Source: Symsagittifera roscoffensis (Eukaryota; Xenacoelomorpha; Acoela; Convolutidae). From it: 64,000 nucleotides of DNA. The notes under the pieces are model-generated. The model saw nothing but the letters and a program-made list of their open reading frames with translations, had not been told where the DNA came from and did not search any database. The translations under genes and the position numbers were made by a program. The DNA lies in NCBI RefSeq assembly GCF_963678635.1, contig NC_087062.1, forward strand, positions 43,474,395 through 43,538,394, written 5' to 3'. Below are positions 10,227 to 21,106 of the stretch, one piece after another. How positions within the stretch are numbered: position 1 is the first letter of the stretch; each line of letters starts with the position of its first letter.

Positions 10227-10515
10227 CTTCTCAAGTGGGTGTGTATTTACCTAATACACCCACCGAGGTCTTCTTTTGGGTGTCCTGCGATTGCCCGAGC
10301 TGTCCTACTAAGTAGCTCAAGGCAACCTCTTGGTCGAAAATTCGTCAAGTCTATGAAAAAGCTCTCCCACACTCGGACTGCTCCAAGTGCACGAGAGTAG
10401 GGAACAATTTTTCTTCTCAAGTGGGTGTGTATTTGCTTAATACACCCACCGAGGTCTTCCTCTATTTGTTCCCGGATTGCCCGAACTTCCTATTAAGTAG
10501 CTCAAGGCAACCACT
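10227..10515 (-). repeat. Duplicated leader unit with GTGGGTGT hairpins (copy A)
   Basis: Two direct copies of a unit of about 105 bp, offset by 186 bp. Each holds a hairpin, GTGGGTGTGTATT...TAATACACCCAC (10235-10263 and 10421-10449), followed by CCGAGGTCTTC, an ATTGCCCGA box and AAGTAGCTCAAGGCAACC. The unit lies between the GGAGGGT region and gag, where packaging, dimerisation or translation signals are expected. Copy D keeps a single diverged unit at 45387-45486. Confidence 0.75.
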
Positions 10516-10720
10516 CAACCAAAATCACAATCAAAAAAAAATTTTGTTCGGCTACTTTTAATACACCCAATATAGAATCCAAAGTTGATCACGAATTTCC
10601 GGGTCAGAATGGGTTCTTCTGATCCTGATAAGCACGCCTAATATCCTAATATGATCCTAATTAAATGGATATTTTCCGTTTCCCAAATTGCCACAGAAGG
10701 TTTACTCAAGTCTCTTACAA

Positions 10721-12804
10721 GGAGGGTCGCTAGAAGGTTTAAGACACTCCGGAGGGTTACCTCGGAGGGTACCTCAATCACTCAAGTTACTTAGGAGGGT
10801 ATCTTAATCACCCAAGTTACTTCGGAGGGTCCCCCTAAATTTACTAAGGAGGGTCAATAAGATGCTTAATACGCTCCGGAGGGTCACTTCGGAGGGTACC
10901 TCCAAAATTTTCAAATTTTCCGATCTCACTTGGAAGGTTCTCCTACTAGCTTCAAAAAGCGTCAAAATAAGCTAAGGGTTCTAGGGGGAGCTGTTTCAAC
11001 TTCTTAGGGTGATTTCGTGGAAATTTTCCACTAAGGAGGGTTGTTAAAGGGTTTAGCTGACTCCGGAGGGTCACTTCGGAGGGTTCCCCCAAAACCAAAA
11101 AAAAGGTTAAATCACCGCAGTAAAGCCTCTGAAAGCGGTCTACCTGACTTAAAACTAGGTTGGCTGACACGGTCAACCTTCCCAGTTGAATAAAAAGATG
11201 TTTTGATAAAATTTTCTGCCGCTCGGAGGGTTGCCCGTTATTTGGACCCTCCGAACCAACAAATTCTAAAAAATTTTTTCTTTTCCGAAATAATCAACCC
11301 AAAAACGGTTGTGATTCGGAAAAGTGGTCAAAAACGTCGACTTATGGTACCAAAATTATCCCGATCGGATAACTAGTCTTTGAGAAATCGCCAAAAACGC
11401 GTTCGTCAAAATGGCCTTTTTCACCACCTGTATAGGATCTGAAAGACTTTTTTCGCAATTCCGGTCGAAAGTGCCTAAAAATACTTGAAATGAGCGTAGC
11501 AGCCCTGTACGGCACTGGAATAAAGCAAAAAACCGGACCAAAATTGGTTTAGAAACAAAAATTTGGCCAAAAACTATCAAATTTGGACCCTCCGATTCCT
11601 TCCTTTTCCAAACCTTAAGTCGTTGGCTCTATCCACGGAGCTACTCGGAGGGTTACCCAAAAATTTCTCTAGTAACCGAGCACGTTGTGCCAGCACGCTC
11701 CTAACGCAAAAAATTTTATTGCTCTAACTCTAAAAACTCAAAAACTCGATCCCCAAAACAGATTGACAAAATTCAAAAAATTATCGAAATTTTGACCGAA
11801 AAATTTTGGTTTTTTCCAACTTCTACTGAGTCTTTTCTCACGCGGTTTCTTTGGTTAGGGGGATCGAACTACGTAGCTACTCCCTATATAAAAGCTTTTT
11901 GTTGTTCGGAAAAGCTCGGATATCCAAAAATTTGGGGGTCTACAGTTTGATCGAAAATGGATGATTTTCGACAAAATTGGGTGTTTTTTGGATCTAATTG
12001 AGGAGATAAGTAATATATAATAAGGATAATAATCTAATAATAGTCGTTAATGAATAGTACTATACCCTCCTTTGCACCAAAATATCCGAATTAAGACCCT
12101 TAACTCGGAAATTTGTAATCGATGGAGGGTACAATCGGACCGCGCCAATCGTGCCCCCCACCACTTAAGTTTTAATGAAACAGTACCCGAACGATACTAA
12201 AATTGCTTCAACGATACCCAACAGTCGTTGCGGATGTTGTCCTTGATGTCCCTGTTGAGTGTGGAACACGCTGATCAGCTTGCCACTCTACCCTCCGGCC
12301 ACCGGCAAAATCACCATTAACGTGCTTAAACACTCAAATTACACTCGAGGGAGGGTACCCAACCCTTCACCAAAACACACAATCTCTCTATCAGAAACGA
12401 TATAAATCAATCTGAAACAACAACAAATAGGAAGGTCAGATCACATCTCGTCCGGAAATAACATATAAACTGTCACTTTATGTTTTTTTACTGTTTTTGG
12501 TCTTTTTTGGATTTTTTTTACTGTTTTTTGTACTTTTTTGTTTTTAAATAAATTTGTTTTTGGCTTTTTCTTGGTTATACACTATTTTTGTTTGCTTTTA
12601 CGCTTTTTCTTTAATTGTTTTTGGTCCTGGGACCTCAGGACAAGCGGGCTCTAGATTTCCCACCTAACCCTCCGGCCCCCGGAATTTTCGGTGTTAACTA
12701 AGTTAAAAAGCTAAATTGCACTAGACGGAGGGTACGCACCCTCCCCCTAGTACAACAACGGTCATTAAGGCCTCTAACTCGGGCTTACGCCCGGAGCGGA
12801 GGGT
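10721..12804. repeat. Dispersed GGAGGGT / ACCCTCC word array (copy A LTR)
   Basis: I count at least 20 occurrences of GGAGGGT or its complement in about 2.1 kb, mostly as CGGAGGGT and mostly in plus orientation. They often come as pairs such as CTCCGGAGGGTCACTTCGGAGGGT. The words are far denser here than in the neighbouring coding DNA. Spacing is irregular, so this is not a simple tandem repeat. Confidence 0.85.
12478..12625 (-). repeat. T-rich degenerate repeat (A-rich in element sense)
   Basis: Imperfect iterations of TTTTTACTGTTTTTGGTC. In copy B the equivalent lies near 18500-18630, and copy D has an A-rich counterpart on its sense strand at about 43330-43410, just before the shared GACGAGATGTGATC block. 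It is a conserved LTR segment and not a microsatellite peculiar to one copy. Confidence 0.6.
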
Positions 12805-12897
12805 ACGTCGCTGAAACGCTTGCTGATCATGATGGTTTCATGCCTTTAACAGGCCCACCCAGGAGCGCCATAAAAACGTCTATGTAACATTCGCCCA

Positions 12898-13030
12898 AAG
12901 TCTAGTTCTCCGGTTTCTCTTGCCGATTTCAATTTTTTTATTATGAGGTTTTCGGTGTGGGTGAGTCCTACCCCCATGGCTCGCTCCCGATTCTGATGAA
13001 CGTGGATGGCATCAATATCTACACGAATGG
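12898..13030 (-). pseudogene. Scrambled 3' junction of copy B
   Basis: Three pieces of the family coding sequence are stitched together between the copy A LTR and copy B gag. Positions 12898-12977 match copy A 798-880 (upstream of the macro domain). Positions 12986-13027 are a 42-base exact match to copy A 6630-6671 in inverted orientation. From about 13033 the sequence resumes colinearly with copy A 6812. Protease, RT, RNase H, integrase and the macro domain are therefore all missing from copy B. Confidence 0.85.
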
Positions 13031-15969
13031 AGCAGTGTAATCTCGGATGGCTCGCTCAGGTTCTTGACCACCTGGTGCCCTGCGACTGAGATGATAGACA
13101 TTATTTTGGTCCCTGCCTTCGTCATGCCGAAAGTCTTGCCAGATATAACGTTCAGTTTTAGTCCCTGTTTCTTGGGCTCTTTTTCATCTTCTGCTCTTGT
13201 CGTCTTACTCAGGACATTAAGACTTTCCCGAAGATCTGTGCTCTCCAGCTCCGACCTTACCCATTGCTCCACTTCTTTCGTGGCAAGGTCCTGTTTGACA
13301 TTCTGCAGCGCTGTCCTTGCCGCCAGGCCGTAATCCACCTTGAGTGGACTAGACGACTCTGCTTCGAGGTTCGAGGCTACCACCTCGTCAGGCCATGTCT
13401 TAACCTTTTTGGTCGCAAAGGTGCTCGGTGTCGTTTCCTTTCTCCGAGATTCAGCCTCGTTCATCAGACGTGCTCGACTGGCCTTGACACCCGAAAGCGC
13501 CTCTTCGTGGCGGGGATGTTTCGCGTCCGCTACTGAGTCCCAAAATTGAGTACAATCCGACTTGAAGTGTCCCTCCAAATTACAGAAGAAACACCTCGGA
13601 CCATATTTCATGATGAGCCCCCTGACGTACTCCTCATGATCCTCGTCGGTCGCGTCGGCGTCCTCAAGAAAGTGGCCTATGGCCTTCATGTTCTGTTTGT
13701 ATGCAGAACACGCAGAAACGTGATGGTCCATCGAACCACAATTCACGCACGACCTCCTCTTGTCCATGTCATCGCGAGGTTTGTACCAACTGGAATTCGC
13801 ACCAGTGTTTGTCCCGCTATAGTTGCCATAATTGCTGTAACGGTTTTGCGCCCTCGGTTTTATGAGTAAATACTCGCGTGACTTCATACGCAAGTCGTCG
13901 GGCGTGGGTACCTGGTCAAGCGACAGGGTGAAGTGAGTGGCCAACATCGTCTTCAGCTCCTCACTCCTTACTCCATCCATAAACTTCGAAGCAATCGCCA
14001 AGTTTCGCTCGGATATTCTCTCATCCGGGTTGCTTCTCCTCCTGAGCAATTCAAGGTCGTCCAAGAATTTATCTATTGATTCTTCATCTCTCTGACGCCT
14101 CTTCTCGAACTTCACCATAGCCTGGTGCCCTTGTACTCCAGAGCCGAAACGATTCAGCAGGATGTCGAATATCTTGCGAGCGCTGTCTCTCTCATTGGCT
14201 CTTTTCGCCATTACACAATTTAATGCAGTACCCTCCAGGTTGCTTGTCAGCGCGCTGCACTCTTGTTTCTTGGAGAGATTCTCTTCCTCAAAGTGTAACT
14301 TCATCACTTCTATCCAAGTATCAATGCAGCCGTCTGACTCGTCTTTATATGACTTCGGCTTTTTCAGTGTTCTTCTTGACCTCTCTCCTCTCTCGGTTGA
14401 CTTCGAGAGCTTGGTGATGAATGTTTCAAGAGATCTGTTCAGAGGCTCAAACATCGAGGCATACATCGTTGTGTCTTGCGAGACTGTAGTCAGATCTGGT
14501 ACTGAACTGACTTGTGGCACGGTTGGCAATCTTGTCTCCGGGGTGGCATCTGCCTCCGGCGGTACTGGATTCGTCCAGCCAGGCCTCTGCGGGGCTGCCC
14601 TTGGCCGCTCCTTGTTTCTATGTTCGTAGTTCGTTCTCGAGCCTTGCTGGGCTCTGGCACTGTTGCCCGTACCATCTCCAACATTCGCATGGCTTGAGCG
14701 CTCCCTTGAGTTGGAATGCTCCTGCCAACTACTCTCATTCAGGATCGCGTCAAGCTTCCGCATCATCAAGTCAGATTTGGCGTCTAACCTCTTCTCCAGG
14801 CCAGTCATCGTTTGGGCGTAGGTATTATCATGATCATTCAATAATCGCTCAATCTCTCTTGTCATCCTAGCCTCTCTTTCCTCTGACTCTTTGTTTGCCT
14901 GTGCCAGGCTCTCCGCCAGGCATTGATCGGTGTTGCAAATCAACTGAGCTTGATCAACCCTCGCCTGCGATTTCACGTGCGTTAGTTCATCTCTCAGATT
15001 CTCTTGACCCTTGTGAGCTCTCTCATCCACCTGATCTATTCTTTTAGTCATGTCCCGTCTCAGTTCATCCAGACCATTCATTACGCCAGCGAACATGTCA
15101 CTTATGTCGCCAGTGGCCCCAAATGACGGGGTTAGTCCCATAGTAGATGAGGTCAACGGCGGCTGCAGCCTGGTGCTTGATGACGCACCGCCTCTTTGCT
15201 TGCTCATCGACGTCATTAATCTGTCGAAGGTTGACGACGCTCCCATCGTTATCCCATCTGACATGGGCCTGGTCGGCGAGGTTGATGACGCCTTCCTGCT
15301 CATGTCATTCCTTGGGCACGGTGTGAAGTTCACATCCGGATGGGTTATCTCCGGGTAGTCATCACTGGAAGTCAAACCTACAGTTGGTAGTGACGCCATG
15401 CGTTCGTCGTACAAGGACTTCCAACTCTTCTTGGCCTTCGAACCCGTTTGTTCTCCACTCGGGCTTATACTCGACATCATCGCGTTGTTGCTCTGCTTGG
15501 CCAGAGATGAGTGGGTACTAGCCGAATGTGAGTATTCTCCCCTCCACCTGTGACTCTTGGTCTCCGATTTGGACATTCCCCTGTACAACACTTCCTCCCG
15601 AGGTTCGACCTCGGGACGCTCCGAGGTCTCCTCTGTCCTCTCGGCTTCCTCCCGTTCGAGGACCTCGTCTGGCTCAAAGTCGGGTCGAATGAGCGTTCGC
15701 TCCCCTTCGTCAAAGGGATCCACCAGCGTTTCGCTCGCAGGCTCGGCCTCGGCGCTCCGCCTTTGATTGCCATCGAGGTTTTTCTCGCTCCTTAGTTTCA
15801 TTTCGCTCACTGAAAGATCAGGTTGAGCTTTAGTCGATTCGTCTTCAGCAAACGCGTCGGAAGCGCTGCTAAACGAGGTTTGGCTACGCCTAGTTCTAAA
15901 CTTCCGCGTGCTTCCCTTGCTTAGCTTGGGAATTTTAGTAGTCGATCCTAGCGAGTCCCTGCGCTGCAT
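13012..15969 (-). CDS. Copy B truncated Gag, 985 aa, pol lost
   Basis: The open frame starts at the ATG at 15969 and is colinear with the first ~980 residues of copy A: serine/arginine-rich N terminus, coiled coil, Gag core, both CCHC knuckles (CVNC... and CFFC...), and the post-knuckle linker. It ends in a few foreign residues created by the rearranged junction, before the protease. From about 14690 down to 13033 it is almost base-identical to copy A (one difference seen, 14308 versus 8087), while the first ~1.3 kb differs at many sites. It could still supply a Gag-like protein in trans, but it has no enzyme. Confidence 0.9.
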   Translation of the reverse strand: MQRRDSLGSTTKIPKLSKGSTRKFRTRRSQTSFSSASDAFAEDESTKAQPDLSVSEMKLRSEKNLDGNQRRSAEAEPASETLVDPFDEGERTLIRPDFEPDEVLEREEAERTEETSERPEVEPREEVLYRGMSKSETKSHRWRGEYSHSASTHSSLAKQSNNAMMSSISPSGEQTGSKAKKSWKSLYDERMASLPTVGLTSSDDYPEITHPDVNFTPCPRNDMSRKASSTSPTRPMSDGITMGASSTFDRLMTSMSKQRGGASSSTRLQPPLTSSTMGLTPSFGATGDISDMFAGVMNGLDELRRDMTKRIDQVDERAHKGQENLRDELTHVKSQARVDQAQLICNTDQCLAESLAQANKESEEREARMTREIERLLNDHDNTYAQTMTGLEKRLDAKSDLMMRKLDAILNESSWQEHSNSRERSSHANVGDGTGNSARAQQGSRTNYEHRNKERPRAAPQRPGWTNPVPPEADATPETRLPTVPQVSSVPDLTTVSQDTTMYASMFEPLNRSLETFITKLSKSTERGERSRRTLKKPKSYKDESDGCIDTWIEVMKLHFEEENLSKKQECSALTSNLEGTALNCVMAKRANERDSARKIFDILLNRFGSGVQGHQAMVKFEKRRQRDEESIDKFLDDLELLRRRSNPDERISERNLAIASKFMDGVRSEELKTMLATHFTLSLDQVPTPDDLRMKSREYLLIKPRAQNRYSNYGNYSGTNTGANSSWYKPRDDMDKRRSCVNCGSMDHHVSACSAYKQNMKAIGHFLEDADATDEDHEEYVRGLIMKYGPRCFFCNLEGHFKSDCTQFWDSVADAKHPRHEEALSGVKASRARLMNEAESRRKETTPSTFATKKVKTWPDEVVASNLEAESSSPLKVDYGLAARTALQNVKQDLATKEVEQWVRSELESTDLRESLNVLSKTTRAEDEKEPKKQGLKLNVISGKTFGMTKAGTKIMSIISVAGHQVVKNLSEPSEITLLHSCRY

Positions 15970-16447
15970 AGTTTTTAACAAAATGAAAGTATTCGTAATT
16001 TGATGGCAATGCAAACGTACCACAAACAAGATTTAGTTAAATCACTTAACGCTGCCTACTCGATTCCGTCAGTATCAAAATGTCTCTTAGATCTCTCACG
16101 ACTAAATTAGTGACTCAGCTAAAGTTACACACAGGGTCTACCCAGTATTGATATAATGCTAACTCAACCCGGTTGTATATTATAACAGTAACACTAAGTT
16201 TCCACAAGATATAATCGGTACACAAAACACAATCGATAATCAGATAAGAATATCCTACAGGTGACAGCGACCTTTTGTCAGTATCAATTTATCGCCACAC
16301 AATTTATCAAGTCACTGCTTTGTTAAAATTAAACAATCTTCGATAAAAAGCAGTGATGATTCAGAAATAGATAAATAAAACTTAGTCTTAAAGAAAAAGA
16401 CTTCCCCCAATCGGAACGATCCGAAAGAACGAAGCCCAGGACACAGT

Positions 16448-16737
16448 CTTCTCAAGTGGGTGTGTATTTGCCTAATACACCCACCGAGGTCTTCTTTTGG
16501 GTGTCCTGCGATTGCCCGAGCTGTCCTACTAAGTAGCTCAAGGCAACCTCTTGGTCGAAAATTCGTCAAGTCTATGAAAAAGCTCTCCCACACTCGGACT
16601 GCTCCAAGTGCACGAGAGTAGGGAACAATTTTTCTTCTCAAGTGGGTGTGTATTTGCTTAATACACCCACCGAGGTCTTCCTCTATTTGTTCCCGGATTG
16701 CCCGAACTTCCTATTAAGTAGCTCAAGGCAACCACTC
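16448..16737 (-). repeat. Duplicated leader unit with hairpins (copy B)
   Basis: Same double unit as copy A, with hairpins at 16456-16484 and 16642-16670, again 186 bp apart. The arms GTGGGTGT and ACACCCAC are unchanged, and the loop differs only slightly. Confidence 0.75.
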
Positions 16738-16919
16738 AACCAAAATCACAATCAAAAAAAAATTTTGTTCGGGTACTTTTAATACACCCAATATAGAATC
16801 CAAAGTTGATCACGAATTTCCGGGTCAGAATGGGTTCTAATATCCTAATATGATCCTAATTAAATGGATATTTTCCGTTTCCCAAATTGCCACAGAAGGT
16901 TTACTCAAGTCTCTTACAA

Positions 16920-18821
16920 GGAGGGTCGCTAGAAGGCTTAAGACACTCCGGAGGGTTACCTCGGAGGGTACCTCAATCACTCAAGTTACTTAGGAGGGTA
17001 TCTTAATCACCCAAGTTACTTCGGAGGGTCCCCCTAAACTTACTAAGGAGGGTCAATAAGATGCTTACTATGCTCCGGAGGGTTACTTCGGAGGGTACCT
17101 CCAAAATTTTCAAATTTTTTGATCTCGCTTAGAAGGTTCTCCTACTAGCTTCAAAAAGCGTCAAAACAAGGTAAGAGCTCTAAGGGGAGCTGTTATAACT
17201 TCTTAGGGTGATCTCGTGGAAATTTTCCACTAAGGAGGGTTGCTAAGGGGTTTAGCTGACTCCGGAGGGTCACTTCGGAGGGTTCCCCCAAAATCAAGAA
17301 AAAGGGTTATATCACCGCAGTAAAGCCTCTGAAAGCGGTCTACCTGACTTAAAACTAGGTTGGCTGACACGGTCAACCTTCCCAATTGAATAAAAGGATG
17401 TTTTGATAAAAATTTTCTGTCGCTCGGAGGGTTGCCCGTGATTTGGACCCTCCGAACCAACAAATCCTAAAAAATCTTTCTTTTCCGAAATAATCAACCC
17501 AAAAACGGTTGCGATTCGGAAAAATGGTCAAAAACGTCGACTTATGGTACCAAAATTATCCCGATCGGATAACTAGTCTTTGAGAAATCGCTAAAAACGC
17601 GTTCGTCAAAATGGCCTTTTTCACCACCTGTATAGGATCTGAAAGACTTTTTTCGCAATTCCGGTCGAAAGTGCCTAAAAATACTTGAAATGAGCGTAGT
17701 AGCCCTGTACGGCACTGGAATAATGCAAAAAACCGGACCAAAATTGGTTTAGAAACAAAAATTTGGCCAAAAACTATCAAATTTGGACCCTCCGATTCCT
17801 TCCTTTTCCAAACCTTAAGTCGTTAGCTCTATCCACGGAGCTACTCGGAGGGTTACCCAAAAATTTCTCTAGTAACCGAGCACGTTGTGCTAGCACGCTC
17901 CTAACGGAAAAAATTTTATTGCTCTAACTCTAAAAACTCAAAAACTCGATCCCCAAAACAGATTGACAAAAATTCAATGGATGATTTTCGACAAAATTGG
18001 GTGTTTTTTGGATCTAATTGAGGAGATAAGTAATATATAATAAGGATAATAATCTATTAATAGTCGTTAATGAATAGTACTATACCCTCCTTTGCACCAA
18101 AATATCCGAATTAAGACCCTTAACTCGGAAATTTGTAATCGATGGAGGGTACAATCGGACCGCGCCAATCGTGCCCCCCACCACTTAAGTTGTAATGAAA
18201 TAGTACCCGAACGATACTAAAATTGCTTCAACGATACCCAACAGTCGTTGCGGATGTTGTCCTTGATGTCCCTGTTGAGTGTGGAACACGTTGATCAGCT
18301 TGCCACTCTACCCTCCGGCCACCGGCAAAATTACCATTAACGTGCTTAAACACTCAAATTACACTCGAGGGAGGGTATCCAACCCTTCACCAAAACACAC
18401 AATCTTTCTATCAGAAACGATATAAATCAATCTGAAACAACAACAAATAGGAAGGTCAGATCACATCTCGTCCGGAAATAACATATAAACTGTCACTTTA
18501 TGTTTTTTACTGTTTTTGGTCTTTTTTGGATTTTTTACTGTTTTTTGTACTTTTTTGTTTTTAAATAATTATGTTTTTGGCTTTTTCTTGGTTATACACT
18601 GTTTTTGTTTGGTTTTACGCTTTCTCTTTAGTTGTTTTTGGTCCCGGGACCTCGGGACAAGCGGGTTCATGACTTCACACCTAACCCTCCGGCCCCCGGA
18701 ATTTTCGGTGTTAACTAAGTTAAAAAGCTAAATTGTACTAGACGGAGGGTACGCACCTTCCCCCTAGTACAATAACGGTCATTAAGACCTCTAACTCGGG
18801 CATACGCCCGGAGCGGAGGGT
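16920..18821. repeat. GGAGGGT word array (copy B LTR)
   Basis: Counterpart of the copy A array, with essentially the same words in the same order. Those in the segment deleted from B are missing. Confidence 0.8.
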
Positions 18822-19214
18822 TCGTCGCTGAAACGCTTGCTGATCATGATGGTTTCATGCCTTTAACAGGCCCACCCAGGAGCGCCATAAAAACGTCTAT
18901 GTAACATTCGCCCAAATATCACACAGCGACGGAGCGTAGAAAAAGTACCTATTAACGACTGGCAGGCGTCAGTTACCTTAATTCTACTCGTTTTTCACCG
19001 TCTCGACCTTGCCAGTTGATTTTCTGGTCTGTCTAGGGCAAAGTAAAAAGTTACCATTTTTAGGCCATCAGTCAAACGACTTTTGATCAGCTTTCGTTTA
19101 CATGCGAACACAACCACATAGCTGAGTCTCGGATCCTCAGACTACGTGATTGTCATTAAAAACACGGCTCGAACAACCTATTTTTATATGTTTTTGTGTG
19201 ACAGTTTTATATTA

Positions 19215-19233
19215 AATCCATTGGAGATGGATT
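19215..19233 (-). promoter_or_regulatory. ATCCAT palindrome of the family LTR (copy B)
   Basis: AATCCAT and ATGGATT arms enclose five bases. A homologous palindrome occurs in the copy C 3' LTR relic (34283-34305, arms GATCCAT/ATGGATC) and in weaker form in copy D (about 42703-42724). The outermost pair changes on both arms between copies, so pairing is kept. Confidence 0.5.
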
Positions 19234-19329
19234 GACCCTTTCCTTTTTCTATCTACTCATGTCCTGAAATATCAAATAATATCGGTGTTTAATTAAGATC
19301 TAGGACATTACAGCAGCTGTTAAAGTTAG

Positions 19330-19338
19330 TTTATACAG
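19330..19338 (-). promoter_or_regulatory. Candidate TATA box in copy B LTR
   Basis: The sense strand reads GGGACTGTATAAACTAAC. Copy D has GAGACTGTATAAAATGTAAC at 42438-42457 in the corresponding place upstream of its palindrome. The shared CTGTATAAA makes this the best promoter candidate; transcription start is not shown. Confidence 0.5.
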
Positions 19339-19787
19339 TCCCTTCACATAGACAGTCTCTGGGGGACCAAGCCTCCGCTTCCGTGATTTTCTTGAGATAA
19401 CACTCTTATCTCTTATATTTCGTGTCCCGGGAGGGTTCCGTGGTATTTCTCTTCCCCCCACTGAAGCCTCCGTCTCCACAAATATCTGTCGCTAAGGTCC
19501 TTGTCGTGTTTTATTGCCACGATAAGAGGCTCCGTGTTTTTCTATCTCTGATACAACTGTTCTTCACAATCTATTTCGTGGTTCTGATTTTCGTCTTTTC
19601 TATTCAAAATGGCCGTCTTTTTTCTATTTCTCAGAAATGTTCTTCTTCCGATCGAAATTTTAAAAATAAAAATTCTAGAACATTCTGACCCTCCGTCGCA
19701 ACACTTTTCTGTTCATAAGGCCTTTAGTCACTCTTTTTTCTGTCGCGGGAAGGTTGTGCTGTGTCATCCGGCAGAATGGCACAGTCT

Positions 19788-21106
19788 TTGCAATGCCACC
19801 GCCACATTTCAGCGGTTGATGGCACACGCGCTGATAGGTGTGACGAAGAAGTACGGCAATCTGGTAATGTGCTATGTGGATGACGTGGTAATAGCGACGC
19901 CCACACTAGAAGACCACATTGAGAGACTTGAAGAGGTGTTTGCGTGTATGAAGAGGTCGGGGCTAAAGTGTAAACCATCAAAGTGCGAGATACTCAAGGA
20001 TTCGATAAAATACTTGGGCAGGATGGTGGACAGGCACGGCATCAGACCAGATCCAGATGCAGTAGAAGCAGTTCTAACTTGGAAATCGCTAAAAACGGCA
20101 CACCAATTGATGAGCTTCCTTGGTTTTGCGAATTACTATAGAGAATTCATCAAAGGCTATGCAGACAAGGTATACCCGATGCAACAGTTAATGAGGCACA
20201 AGGGCAAGAAATTCACGTGGAACAACGCAGCGGAAGAATCATTCCAGAGAATAAAGAAAGAGTTGTGCGAGGCACCAGTACTAGGGATGCCAACAGAGAA
20301 AGGGATGTACGTGCTAGACACGGATTCGTCGGTAGTAGCGATTTCTGGAATTCTCCATCAGGAGTAAGAATGGAACGGGAAAACAGTCTTGAGACCAATA
20401 GCGTCTAAGTCTTATAGGAGCGTCTAATAGGAGCAAAGTCTTAAGTGACACAGAAATGAAGTAGGGGGCACCGAAAGCAGAGATGTTCGCGTTGGTTACC
20501 TTTGTCGAGAAAAATAGAGCATACCTAGGCAGCGAGCCATTCAAGCTGCGAGCCGACAACAGGGCACTAAGCTGGCTGAAGTTGTACTCAATGGACCAAA
20601 GTTACATTGGGAGGTGGATAGTTCGCCTGGATGGGTACAACATGATAATTGAGCACAGAACACGAGACAAACATCAAAACGCTGACAGCTTGAGTAAGAA
20701 GACGGAGTTCTACGAGAGGCAAGAACAGAGGGAGGCAGATAGACCTGAAATCAAGGATGGCTTCTCCTTCATGGATAAGGAAACGTACGACAGTCTTCCA
20801 CTCACGAGATGGCTAGACAAATCAGGCAAACCAATAGAAGATCACCCCGAATTACCAAAAGAACCTCCGGAGAAAACAATCTTGAAGAAGAACCGAGGGA
20901 TGCCGATAGGGATAATACTCAAGTTAAAGATTGTGAGGGAGACGCTCAAGGCAAAAGGCTATGATCTTAACCAGGTAGAAACGGGAGATGCACAAATAGA
21001 TGATGACTTAATGAGGTTACTCGAGAAACTAGCAGATGATAAACCCGTGATCCAAGAAAAGGGTAAGGAGGAACGTAGGTCACAATACTGCGAAGGAGCG
21101 AGATAG
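19788..21106 (+). pseudogene. Copy C RT-RNase H relic (5'-truncated)
   Basis: Copy C begins inside the RT palm at the LCNATATFQRLM motif, directly against copy B's LTR. YVDD is intact (near 19875), as are the thumb and the GFANYYREFIKGYADK region. TAA at 20365 interrupts RNase H after HQE, a small local repeat scrambles 20395-20450, and a TAG near 20463 follows. RNase H resumes at 20483 with the VDN-equivalent ADN and the HQNADSLSKK tail, then the linker. Gag, protease and the RT fingers are absent, so the copy is dead for reverse transcription. Confidence 0.9.

Larger units (their letters stand above)
9749..12897 (-). repeat. LTR plus 5' leader of copy A (LTR truncated by the B junction)
   Basis: This non-coding 3.1 kb upstream of copy A gag is about 97% alike to 15970-18916 in front of copy B, apart from indels. 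Copy B lacks about 190 bp (A 11776-11960) and 17 bp near 10625. The sense sequence near 12896 (GGGCGAATGTTACAT) recurs at 43034 in copy D and in weaker form at 34601. Copies B and D continue homologously beyond this point, so the A copy is cut at the junction with copy B and 12897 is not the true LTR end. I could not locate the LTR/leader boundary or a primer-binding site. No ORF of consequence is present. Confidence 0.75.
15970..19787 (-). repeat. LTR plus 5' leader of copy B
   Basis: Non-coding. The part up to 18916 matches copy A's LTR/leader. The part from 18917 to about 19350 has diverged homologs in the copy D LTR (42440-43034) and the copy C 3' LTR relic (34283-34620): an ATCCAT...ATGGAT palindrome, a GTGTTTTTAATG box, GAGACTCAGC, then GGGCGAATG. 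GAGGGT/ACCCTCC words continue to about 19695, so the LTR probably reaches close to the junction with copy C. ORFs here are short and unconvincing. Confidence 0.7.

Noticed and set aside
10721-11240. G-quadruplex cluster from GGAGGGT words
   Set aside because: G runs are usually 15-40 bases apart, too far for typical intramolecular quadruplexes.
10721-12804. CRISPR-like or satellite array
   Set aside because: Words are 7-8 bases, irregularly spaced and in both orientations, and lie inside a retrotransposon LTR; there are no uniform spacers.
12890-12899. True LTR end at TGGGCG (copy A)
   Set aside because: Copies B, C and D continue homologously beyond this point, so the apparent end is the breakpoint of a rearrangement with a short shared string.
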